From positions 806,001 to 870,000 of the forward strand of contig BSBN01000850.1 in NCBI GenBank assembly GCA_027924645.1: 64,000 nucleotides of DNA, read 5' to 3'. The translations under genes were made by a program, and so were the position numbers. Positions 44,951-56,234 of this stretch are shown in pieces (position 1 is the first letter of the stretch; the number at the start of each line of letters is the position of its first letter). The DNA is from Cunninghamia lanceolata. Taxonomy: Eukaryota; Streptophyta; Pinopsida; Cupressales; Cupressaceae. The notes under the pieces were generated by a model, which saw only the letters and a program-made list of their open reading frames with translations, was not told the DNA's origin and did not search any database.

Positions 44951-45209
44951 TTCTATGAATAGTCCCTATTGGTCTTCTGGCAACCTTGCTATGGACCTAT
45001 TATACTCCCTGCAAGACACCATGCTGTGCCCCTTGGTTTTATTGAAGGAACAAAATTGATTATACTCGTAGGGGGGCCTTTCGAATATTCCATCATTCCC
45101 ATTTCCATTTTGATTCCATGATTGATAGTTATCCCTTGGATAGTATGTGTTATTTCAAGGGCGATCCACTATGTTAACGTTCATGGGACAATAGTCTCTT
45201 CTATTGTAA

Positions 45210-46785
45210 TCATCCCTCACTTTCTTGATTGAGGGCTGATCTATTACCGTCTATTGTTGTGTTTCTATTATTCTTAAGGATCTTAATGATAGGTGCATTA
45301 TTTCTGGTATCCTCATTCATCAACAGCCTATTTGACCCATAGGTTCTTTGGCCACTATCAATGGCTACTTGGTCAATTCGTAAGGCACTTTCCAAAGCCT
45401 CTTCATAAGACTTGTAAGGTAGTTTTTGAACTTCTTCCCTTGTGTCCCTGTTCAAAGCGTGTAGGAAGAGATCACATAACTCGTGGTGATCCATAATTGG
45501 AGCACTTGTTGAAGAGTAGAAAACTTATCTCCATTGAGTGACGAAATGGGCCATTGACTCATTAGGTTCTTGCTTCATGGTCAGGAATTCTCAGATTCCT
45601 GTCTTTACGAGTTTATTCATGTCAAAATTCATAACTCTCCTATTAACTGTCTGAATGAGTGTATCGAAGCCTCTAGTAGGCGATAATACCAATCTAGGTC
45701 TATTCCTTCTAATGTTTTTGGGAAGATTTTTGCGACGACCCCATCCCAAGGGAGGAGTTCTCTTATAGTGATTGTATATGCCTTGATGTGTGAGTTAGGG
45801 TCTCCTTCACCCTTGAACTTTGGGAGATCCAACAATGGTCATGGTAATGGAACACTTCTTATAGCCATGTTGAGTGGCTCTTTTAAATACTCTAAGTATG
45901 TGCCCAAGAAGGCACTTTGCGATTGTGGAGTTGACATCATTAACCCCATGGGTGGGCTTTGATAGCCCAATGCCATTGCTTGATTTTCTTGATTTCCATG
46001 TATTGTTTGAGTGTTTTGAATAGGAGGATTCCCATTTGGGAACGTGTCATTACACCCATTTCGTGAGTAGTAGTTGAGATAAGGGGGATTCTGAGATGCC
46101 CCCTGGTCTTGTTCAACTCTAATGTGTTCATGCAACTTCTACCTTCTCCCTAGGATGTGTTGTTATGCTTCCAGAGTCCTAGTTATTTACACTAATGTTG
46201 TAATGAGATCTGCAGGTGTAGGGCCTCTTGACACTTCCTCATTTCTATGGATCTCATTTTGTGTGTTGTCATGATTTAGCACTTCTTCTCGCATAGCATT
46301 TTCATGTTGCTCTTCTCCTCATAATGCAACTTTCAAGGCCTCTTGAGCATCCTTGGCTTTTTTGTGAATTTCTCTCGAGTCTTCTTACTTCATCATCAAG
46401 ATGGGTGCTTGAATTGCTTGTAGAGGGTTGTTCCATGTGATGGATTTCTGACCTCATTTGTATTCTTCTTGTCTTGAGGCGTGTCTGGAATTATAGGATT
46501 GTGTTCCCATGCGGGATTGTTAAATGTTAGAGAACGTCTAGGTTCTCTTTTGTCATGTTCGTAATTTGAGTCTTCATAGTCATAATATTTAGAGACTAGT
46601 GCATTTGGATTAGGTGGCACATACCTGTCGAAAGAGGGAGTTTCTGGCTCCCTTGATGGAATATTCCCTAAGTTCAAATCTGGCTCCGTCATATTTGGGG
46701 GTGTCATAAACACCACAAAATAAATGGAATGAGTGAAGGCAAGGATGGAAAGAGTGGAAGCGGTGAAGACAACAAAGATGATCAC
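45210..46785 (-). pseudogene. Gypsy gag relic
   Basis: Separated frames give an N-terminal Pro/Asn-rich part ('MTPPNMTEPDLNLGNIPSRE', about 46710), then 'LDLPKFKGEGDPNSHIKAY' (about 45832), the Gag core start, 'WYYRLLEASIHSFRQL' and 'DLFLHALNRDTREEVQKLPY' (about 45474). Stops and shifts lie between them. Confidence 0.75.
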
Positions 46786-46847
46786 AAAAGAAAGAATGGT
46801 TGGATTCTACAAGGACATGCGAAAAGCGCAAAAAAAGGTTTTGCTCT

Positions 46848-47210
46848 TCATGTCAGGTTCACCAAAATATGTGGTGAATCTGATGTTAGGTGTAAAAATG
46901 GTGACGAATAAATCTTTGAAGTTGAAATGCAAACCACTCGTTCTATAAGGACTTGTAGTTCATGTTGGGTTCACCAAAATATGTGGTGAATCTGACGTCA
47001 AGTGTAAAAATGGTGACGAATGAATCTTTGAAGTTGAAACGCAAACCACTTGTCCTAGAAGGATTTGTAGTTCATGTCAGGTTCACTAAAATATGTGGTG
47101 AATCTGATGTCAAGTGTAAAAATGGTGATGAATGAATCTTTGAAGTTGAAATGCAAACCACTCGTCCTAGAAGGATTGTAGTTCACGTCAGGTTCACCAA
47201 AATATGTAGA
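46848..47210. repeat. 112-bp tandem repeat, about 3.2 copies
   Basis: 'gttcaccaaaatatg' starts units at 46857, 46969, 47081 and 47192 (periods 112, 112, 111). Units also share 'gaatctttgaagttgaaa.gc'. It lies in the leader of the minus-strand gypsy relic. Confidence 0.9.
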
Positions 47211-47750
47211 CTCAAAAACATGACTCGGTAGCCTGGGGTGGTTGAGTTATCTTTGGCAAGCACATGGACCCCTCTCCTTGCCACAGGGTGAACCTCCATG
47301 TTACTCTCGCTCTTGTGGAAGTAGCCAGTTGAGAGGAGGTGAGACATTGGGGTGGTCCTACTTGCTTGAGAGCTAGACTTTGCGGAGAATGGTCGGTCGT
47401 TCCTAGGGCCTTTCTTGTGTGTTGATTCTGATTTGGTGCTCTGTGATTGTTGTGGTTGAAATAACTATACGACCTGAAGGGTCACTAGTCATTGTTCTCC
47501 TATTTGGTTCTGAAGATTCCAACGTTGCGTGGGTTGACGATTGCTCTCATTTATGCTTCTATTAAGTTGGAGTTGTTCTTCAAGTTGTTGGATGATGACT
47601 TGTGTTTGGAGTAACCTCAACCTATGTTGTTCTTCCTGAACTGTTAGTTTATCATGTTGTGGTCTAGGGCAAATTTTCTCAATCTCTTTGAGGGTTGCCC
47701 TCACCCACTCGCCTCTAAGCCCAAGGCACATTCGTGAGCCCAAACTGAGA

Positions 47751-49479
47751 GAGTTGGTTGGAGTTAACCTTGATTTGACTTAGGGTTTACGACCTAAGGT
47801 TTGACTTTCTTTGTTTTGCGTTGGTTGACTAGTGTTGACTAATGTTGACCTCGTGATGAAATCGAGGGTTTGACTAATGTTGACCTTGTGATGAAATTGG
47901 GGGTTTGCAATCTTCTTGTGACACTAATGTTTTTGCACTTTTTTTGGTTTTTGAATGCATGCAAGCCTATATGAATGCAAAACAATATTTTTGTGCTTTT
48001 TTGGATATTTATGAAAGAAAAGTGCTTTTTTAATCTAGGAATTGAAATATGAATGCAATCTAGAATGTGTTTAACTAATGCAATCTTATCTATGTTTTTG
48101 TTTGGTTTTCTAGATATTTGGATTAATTACTCTAAGAAAATGAATTGCTTTGGAATAAACTAAGCTAAAGAACTTTGAAAGCAAACTAATCAATGCAAAT
48201 CCTATTTAACCTATCAAAGAAATTGCAACATTCAATTACTATTCCCAAGAGCAATTTTAAGATTTAGCTAATTACTATAAAAAGCCACTAAAGAACTTGG
48301 AATATGAGATGTGTGAGTCTCCACTACCTTCAAGAATCCTTTTTTTTGCAACCTCTTTGTTCTCTTGCAGCAGCGGGGATATCCTCTTGGCAACAACAAG
48401 GAAGGGATGCAAAAGAGATTTAGAAAACTTGAAACATGAGCTCAATGTGAGCTAATGAGCACTATGGCTTGCAAATGGGCAGCGTATCGACATGATATGA
48501 AGATTTTAGGAAAGATTGGATGAAACAACAATGAAATAAAGGGCTCAAATCTCCTGTATGAGCATATGGATGCTATGTGGAGAGAAAAAACCTGCAAAGA
48601 CTGGATGCACAAGTTAAATTGCCTCCTTTTGTGCTTGAGGGAGAGGAGTATTTATAGGTTGAAATAGGTTATGAGAGGTGGGAGAGATGGAGAGTTAACT
48701 CCCTTGATTGGAGAATTAACTCAAATGACCAAGGAGTGAATTGGGCTAATTAGGGAGTGAACAAGCCAATATAGCTTATCATTGAAGCAAAAATGGAGTT
48801 AGCATGAATACATGAGTTTCTAAGTAGAGATAAAAAGGAGCTAATTATGCATGCTTGGAGGCTTGGAATAGTTAACTCTATGTTTAGACCAAAAACTCAG
48901 GAAAACAAGAAGAAAAATGAGTCAAAACGAAGCCTTCTCGCATCCAAAACTCAAGTTTTTTGTGGCTAGAAAAGATTATAGGGTCTCCCCTTTTACCAGT
49001 CCAGGTCACTTGGGGGTGACCCATGGGTGACCCTCAGAGGGGAGGTCCTAGGTTGGAAAATAGAGTTGTAGATGGCCAGTCAAGTAAAAAGGAGGTGAAC
49101 TGCCTCCAGAAATTGGTCGAAAGGTGGTCAAAATCCAAATCTCCACTTGCCAAATTCAAATCTCTCAGGGGAGATCCTAAAATAATAGGGGGAGATTTGT
49201 ACTGGTTGACTAGAACTAAAAATTAAAAGTTGGAGATGGCTTGGGAGGTCCTCTAGAGGGCTCCTAGGGGTGGGATTGGATGAAAAACACTAAGGAAAGG
49301 TCAAATCACAACAAATAGACGAATACAAGGCTTAGGGACGAAGTCGCAAGCACATGAAACAAGAATTGACAAGTGTTGAAAAGCATTGAAAGCAGGGAAA
49401 ATGTTAGTACAACAAAGGGGAAACAACAAGAGGAGGGAAAACCCAAATGCTGCCAAGAGAATCGTTGTTGAGGGGACAT
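47751..49479. other. Unassigned; possible 5' LTR of the gypsy relic
   Basis: It lies where the 5' LTR of the minus-strand relic would be expected, but no paired copy exists in the window. It contains repeated 'ttgacta.tgttgac' words (47825-47885). No gene recognised; the open frame at 49023-49226 has no motif. Confidence 0.35.
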
Positions 49480-51130
49480 TATTTCATGCTTACGTGTATG
49501 TGACAAGGATTATGATTCATCATGGGGTCCTTGTGGAGGCTGTGCGTGATTTTGGGTCTTACAAGTTCCAAATTCCAAACATGTTGAATATGGACTAATG
49601 TGGCCTTGTGAGTAAGTAATGAGATGTTTAGAAACAATTGAGTCTTCATGGCCTTGAGTTTAACAAGTTTCCACTCAATACAAAACCATATTAGAAAGTG
49701 GTCTGAATGGGCAACGTTTGACAAATATTCCACTAGCAAGGAATAATAGCTAGAAAAGGAAAAGAAATATTGAGATGACAACATGGCTCAATCTAGATGC
49801 TTGACTACCCTGCTAGACTCTACTTTGATATTACTCTATGTGTAACACATTGTATGATGTCGATGGAAACCAAGATCGGGATCAAAAAGTCCCAATTTAT
49901 TGTGCATAAAGAACCAAGCCTCTCTTTTGTCACCTATTTAGCACATAGGAAATGCCCCATGTTTATCATAGCCCATTTCAATCATATTAAAATCCTTGCA
50001 CAAAACCCTTGAAGTGGTGATAGACATTGAATTTACAATCCATCTTTATAGGGTAGATCTCTCAACAACATTATTTGAGGCATAAACATTAATAACTCCA
50101 AAGGAATGATTATTAATGTTGAAAAGAGCCCACAATGCTCAGGTAGTGATGGCTAGTAGCGGGGACACTAGTGATGCTGCTAATGGTGCTTGAACAAATT
50201 TTGCCTCACCAGACGTCTCCCTAGGAGGAGAGATGACATATTTCCTTGAATTTGGAGGTTTTGAAATTATTTTTGAGGTATGACCCTTAGACCTTGAAGA
50301 AGGCTTAGGGGGAGAGCTATTGTTACCACAATTCCTGGCTTTGCAACTAACCATTGTAGACCAACCTTCCTTTTTTTGTAGAAGGCGGTGACCTAGAAGT
50401 AGGTTGTGTGTTAGGCTTCAGACAAGGGGAAGTTAAAGGGAAATCTTGGATCTTATGTTCAAAGGATTGACATTGATAACAAGTGTTAGGTAGGTTCAGA
50501 TAGAGAATGCATTGAGTGTATCTCATTTGTCCAGTTTGGATATCCATAGTCTCCTTTAAATCCGGAGCTAGATCCACTTTGACATAGACCCTCTTTTGGG
50601 GACAAGCCAAGTAGAATCTTTCTAGTTCAACACATACCATAGTGCTTAAAGAAGAGGTCATTTAGCTCAAAAAATTCTAGCATGGAAAGGGTAACCCAAG
50701 AAACTTAACCTAGATAGGGACCCACAGAGATTTCTTGTCAGAGATGATAAAGTCTCGAGTCTAGGGTTTAAAAAAAAGTAAGGAAGAATGGACAAGGTAG
50801 GGGCCATGGATAAGAATAGCCTTAGCATGGTTGGCTTCAACAAAATAGGAAAAGAAAGAAATCTTTGGTAAGGTTTTGCATGGCTTGAAGGCAAACCCCA
50901 TGTGGGACCCAAGCCTTGTTCACCTAGTCTTTGAGCATACTTTCATGGGGGACCCTTCCCACAATATATCCTATTAAAGTAAAGTTATCTAACCAATGGA
51001 ATGCACTATAAAATTCTAGAATGAGAAGAACAACATCTGGATGTGTTTTAGGGGACATACCTAGTGGAACACCTTGGGAACAAACTTCTTGGGTTGCTTG
51101 AGCGGTGCTGCCATTGTTATGCATCATTGA
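49480..51130 (-). pseudogene. LINE relic: ORF1 (DUF4283/zinc knuckle) and endonuclease end
   Basis: Minus strand from 51127: 'IGYIVGRVPHESMLKD' and, in other frames, 'SLWVPI.VKFLGLPFPC' match the DUF4283 domain of plant L1 ORF1. Then come 'KRVYVKVDLAPDLKETMD' and 'LYLNLPNTCYQCQSFEHKI', a CCHC-like knuckle whose last Cys is replaced (50347-50661). Further on (about 50060-49650) 'EAWFFMHNKLGLFDPDLGF' and 'AHSDHFLIW' match the end of the APE-type endonuclease of ORF2 with its SDH motif. Reverse transcriptase is absent. Many stops and shifts. Confidence 0.75.
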
Positions 51131-53183
51131 ACATTCAACTCTAGCAACAATTGTGGAGTTATGGAAGGTTGAGGCTATTTAAAGGCGTGAAAAATGCCCA
51201 TAGGCTTGACAACCAAAGAAGTGCCACAATAAATGTAGAAAAACAAGACTAACTCCTACTTTTGAATGAAGCAATAAGACATCTATGGGACCCAACCAAG
51301 ACACCAACAAAGATAAGATTGAAACACTACTTTTTAAGACTATTAAGAAAGGCATTAGATGATAGATATTTTATTATAATTAATTACCCTTAATTGTCTT
51401 TGGATACTTCAACATTTAAGAACATATGTATTTAAAAGAGAGAGTGGAAATAGAAAACGCATTCCATTCCTAGTTAAAAATAGAGGATAACCCAATAGAA
51501 AAGTGATGGGGGGAAGAATATTGGGAGCTAAGGAGGAAGTTGTTAATGCCGGGGAGGAAACAACAGTAATCTACTTTATTTTGAAAACAAAAAAACTTGG
51601 ATAGAATTCAGGAAAGGTTTTGTTTTCATTTGAATCTACATGATTGTGAGGTAGACACATAATTTAATTCCATTTTGTAATTGTTAAGATTTTGTGGAAA
51701 TATAGCTAGATGCATTTATGCATGTTTCTATATAACTTTGTTATAAGGATACCTTTATTTAGTTTGGTGGAACATAGTTATAGTTTTTCTTAGTTGAAAA
51801 ATCAGTCTTGTGCAATTAACTTTTGGAACTTAAACTTTTGAGAGAAACTCTTGGAAAATGTTTGTATTGATTCTAATAACTTAGCCATGATATACCAAAG
51901 CTAATATTTGGATCGCTAACACTGTGGTGCATAAATTAAAAATAGAAGGCTTTTTGAATAATATATTCTTTGAAAGCCACAAACATAAAAAGATTTCAAA
52001 AAGGATAAAATAAGAAAGCTTTGTAATTGAAGTTCAATAAATAAATGTCAGAGAATTTAATTTTGGAATATGTTTGTTTCTACACCTAATGTCTAGGTCT
52101 AGTAGGTAGAGTAATAAGTAGAATACCCTATCCTGGGAATAAAAGAAAATAGTAGATGTTGTTTCTACTATTAACCTTTTGTTAAATTTGTCAATTGGGT
52201 ATCCTTAATAGTTTAGCAAAACAAAGTTTCTATATATTTCTTTTCAATGCAATATCCATTGGGGCCTCTTTTAAGTGAGACATTTAGTCTACAGTTCATG
52301 TATCTTGGGTTGTTTCTTTTTCTATTCACATGGTTATAATTCTTGGTTATATGGAAGGATCAACATACACCATGGTTTCTTTGTTGCTCAAAGTGTCTAT
52401 CATAAAACATTACTGGGAAAGCAATTCTCGGTGAAAGATTGTATGATGATCTAGTTTGCTATGCCTTTGGACAAAGTGTATAAGGGACACTCCTAAGGGC
52501 TGACTCGAGATGTTGCTTAATAATGGTATAACCTAGAATCCATACTGTTTTGAATCCTAAAGGGTTTTAAGCATACTTAAGGGTAAAGGATTACTAGAAG
52601 TAGAAAGATGTTATTGTGAGTTATATTATAATATGAGCCTTTGTGAAATAATGCTTGTTACATTATGTTGATTTTGATGTCCAAAACATAAATTGTAGTA
52701 CCCAATACGGATGATAATAAATCATAACAACATTAAACTATCATATAATAAATAATTGTTTATCATAATTTTAGGATTGACTAAAAAAGAATAACAAAAA
52801 TAAAAAAATAAAAAGATCGATATGGATAAGGATTGATATTACTGGGTGTATGATAGGTTCTTATGAACAATCTCTTCATTGAAGGGAAAGTTAGATTATT
52901 AAATTTATAGTTTAACTGCCTGGTGGATGTACTATAGTAGGTATATGTATTGCTATAGATAAAACTTTAGCCAAAGCATTTTGAAATATTTATTTCATAA
53001 CTTATCATATATGTTCTAGAATCATATGCAAGGTTAGTGTGTGTGATAAGTTGAGCATATTTAGCACTAGATTCTCTACATTCTAGGTGGCTCCTTCTGT
53101 CTATTACCTCTGCGTGAGGGATGAGTTCACCAATAATGGTGAAGTATGGGGAAGTCTAATAGCTTCACCGATGGTGGTTAAAG

Positions 53184-53185
<2 letters not shown>
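51131..53185. other. Unassigned spacer
   Basis: AT-rich, no coding frames over 60 codons, no terminal repeats or RNA genes seen. Confidence 0.5.

Positions 53186-53234
<49 letters not shown>
53186..53234. repeat. (CT)n microsatellite
   Basis: Forty-nine bases of uninterrupted CT. Confidence 0.97.
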
Positions 53235-53236
<2 letters not shown>

Positions 53237-54472
53237 CACAAGATCAGTGAATAGATTTCAAGGAATGATGAGGGTTGTAATTATCACATATTGTAATAGT
53301 TGTTTAAACCAAAAGACATGTATGGTTAAATTATTGAGGCAACATGTGCTTGCATCAATGTACTTGATAGCTATTCAAAGAAATATATTAAATGCTAATT
53401 AATTGTATTGACTTTTTTATACAATTTGGTTTATGATTATGAATTCTTGTAAATAAATCATTAATACAAAATGATTTGCTAGTTATTGAAATGTTTTGGA
53501 TTAGTTAAGTTGAATAGCTTAAGAGATTTTCCTTTAACATTATGGATTTAAATTTGTAGTTTAGAGATTTTGATCTTTAATAATATCAGAAAAAAATGTG
53601 ATTATGGAATGCTTGTTACATATTGTGTCATATAGTTTGCATAGTTTGCATTCTAAATTACACTATCTTAAGGAGAGAAAATATGACTTCTTTTGCTTTT
53701 TCATTTTAAGATTGGAGATTTTCATGGATCCACAAAATGTTATTTCTCCTCTCAAATTTCTCCCATCTTTTGACATTGTTTGGACCTTTCACTTGAACCT
53801 TGCTTTGTGTGCTATCATTTTGCTTCTTCCTCTCTCCCTCTCTCTTGTTACATGATTTACTTAAATAACCTTTTGATTATGCCTTGTTTGTCATTCTTCT
53901 CGTGCTTACACCTTTCATATTTCTCATTTCACATGTTCCTTTTTATATTTTTCTTACTTCACATTATGACACTTGTCATTTTCCTCCCCCACTTGAGGGG
54001 CATTGTCTTTCATGCTACTTTCCTTCTCTTTATAGAAGCACACATTGATGTACCATTATGCTATTGTGATATTTCTATGGTAGCCTTGTCCATGCATTTT
54101 TAATGATGATATATTAATGGCATTCATCTTATGTGTTTGACATGATGTATTCATTCATTATTACACATGTCTTTACTACATGCTCAATTCACACATGACA
54201 TATTATATTGCACTTTCATGATATATCTTTTGTACATTCTTTTCCTCACACTTGGGGGAAAAATATGGTGGGAAAACATATTTGTCCCCTCATTTTCACT
54301 TATGCTTCATGCTCATCTTTTAGACATACTTGGACCAACACATTTTCTATATGCGATCATTTTCACGCTTTCCTCTCCTCAAATTGTATTGATTATGATA
54401 TATTCATACAATTTGAGGGACACACAAATACTAGACAAACTACTATGCTTTCACTTTGTTGCCCATGCATAT
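53235..54472. other. Unassigned spacer
   Basis: Short plus-strand frames (53598-53855, 53780-54103, 54167-54505) are hydrophobic Leu/Phe/His/Ser strings expected from T-rich DNA and lack motifs. 'cacttgaggggcattgt' (53990) and 'cacttgggggaaaaatatgg' (54249) resemble words of the repeat series that follows. Confidence 0.4.
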
Positions 54473-54768
54473 ATTGAGGGGGCTAAGTCAATTACTACTC
54501 CTTGACAATCCTATGCATGGAGACATTTACTTTTTAGATTTCATATGAATTCATGTTGTATATATTGAGGGGGATAATTTAATTATAATTTATCAACAAC
54601 CCTAGCAACATGTTATCATCATTGTTTGGACTTAATTTGTATATAGTTTAAGGAGGCCAAATCAATTACTACTCCTTGAAAACCCTATTAATTTGATGTC
54701 CTTTTACTCCACATCTCTCATCATGTGGCTTCATGGGGGCCGACTCGATCACAACTCCATTATTCCAT
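54473..54768. repeat. Four-copy degenerate repeat, about 85-90 bp
   Basis: 'tgagggggctaagtcaatta' with 'ctactccttga.aa.ccta' recurs in diverged form at about 54473, 54563, 54650 and 54732. Non-coding; possibly the 3' region of an old retroelement. Confidence 0.55.
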
Positions 54769-56234
54769 CCCTTCATTGTTTCCATAACTCGATAGTGAAT
54801 TTGGGTTCATGTAAACGCAAGACATTGTGCTTTATTTTTATGATCATGTTAGTGTGGGTGTAGCAAACAACTTGTGTTGCTCATGCACATGTAGGTTTGA
54901 AGATGCAATCTTATAAACGACATGAAGAAAAATGAGGGCCATCCTCCAAGTTATATCCTTTTGAAAAAGATGTATCCTTTTTCAAATATACTTGCTAATT
55001 TACTTATTGGCTTATTTTACTTTAGCATGCATGCTTCATGATAGATTCACATTCACACTAAAGCAGGTGAAAAATGTATAGTAGAAAAGTGCATACTTCA
55101 CACTTTTACTCTCTTGTCTTGCACTCACTTTATTCTTGTCGATAGATGTGCTGTCCAAGTATCTAATTTGAGAGATTATAGCATACAAGTTTATGAAACT
55201 TAGCCTTACCCTAGTCCTTTAGCTAATTTATCCTTTATGGTTCTACCCTTTTGCCTACCCAGCTGCAATCATTGGCATGATGTCATCTGCCTTAATCAAA
55301 AGCTCAATTTCACATTTGTTAAATGACCCCATTTAAAAATTAGATCATTGTCTATTGGCTTTTGTGTGAAACTTTCAAATTGGCACTTAGGATTGGATAT
55401 TTAAAGACAACTCCTAGATCATTTTATCGTCCATCAATTAATTCATCAAAGAATCATTCAAGCATCAACATAAGAAAAATTCAAGTGCATTTCATATCAA
55501 AACATCCTTGCAATTTAACACGCATCAATTATCTTCCATTCAACATCCTAATTGCTTTCATTAGACATTATGAACAACAAAAATGCGTCTTGACTTAGGC
55601 ACAAGGAAGTGACAAACTTCAATCCTAACATAGTATGCCCTAAAAGGAGTTCATTAACACCACCTTGACTTCAACTTATGTGTTACAACAGAGACACACT
55701 AATTTAGTAGATGACAACCAAGGATGTGATTCCAAATTCTAGACAAAATCATGGATTTGAAGTTTAGAATTGTACTAGCAATTCTATCTAATTATTTTTT
55801 AGGGGTTAATGACATATATGTGCCAAGAGAGTCAGCTCCAATTTTAAGTTCAATAGTAAACAAGTACTCTAGAGGCACAATATCAAACATATCACAACAT
55901 TGACACTCTACTCCATTGAAAGAGTAAGGTATCTCTAATTTCTCTATTGTAATTTAACATTTGCTTGTCTTGTATATGACTGAACTCATTATATTATTAT
56001 AAAACTTATTTAGTATCATTTGTTTATCCTTTTAAGTTAGCATCATTTAACAAGAGGGTAGCCTATTTCTTCCATACCATCTCTTGCTAGCAAAGCAAGC
56101 TTAAAAACATATGTACATATAGGATGATATCTTAAAGCGAAATTACCTCAAAATTCGAGGAAATGTAACTCTAGCTATGCTAACATATTAGAACTTGAGG
56201 ACTTAATGGAGTTAAGTTCACCCCTGGAAATGGA
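54769..56234. other. Upstream region of the PPR gene
   Basis: No other gene seen. No promoter could be assigned with confidence. The open frame at 55362-55598 has no recognisable motif. Confidence 0.4.

Larger units (their letters stand above)
42241..47750 (-). mobile_element. Ty3/gypsy relic, internally deleted
   Basis: From right to left on the minus strand: a leader with a 112-bp tandem repeat (46848-47210), gag fragments (46785 to 45210), a gag-protease frame (44950-43820), a post-protease spacer interrupted by a TRIM, and finally an integrase C-terminal tail (42241-42480). RT, RNase H and the integrase core are missing between about 42480 and 42800. LTRs were not identified. A 47489-47743 minus frame may be part of the leader or of a gag extension. 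Confidence 0.75.

Noticed and set aside
46848..47210. Regularly spaced repeats considered as a CRISPR array
   Set aside because: Units are 112 bp, contiguous without unique spacers, and the genome is a plant.
53186..53234. Long CT tract as a promoter element of the PPR gene
   Set aside because: It lies 3 kb upstream with no supporting context; a simple microsatellite is sufficient.
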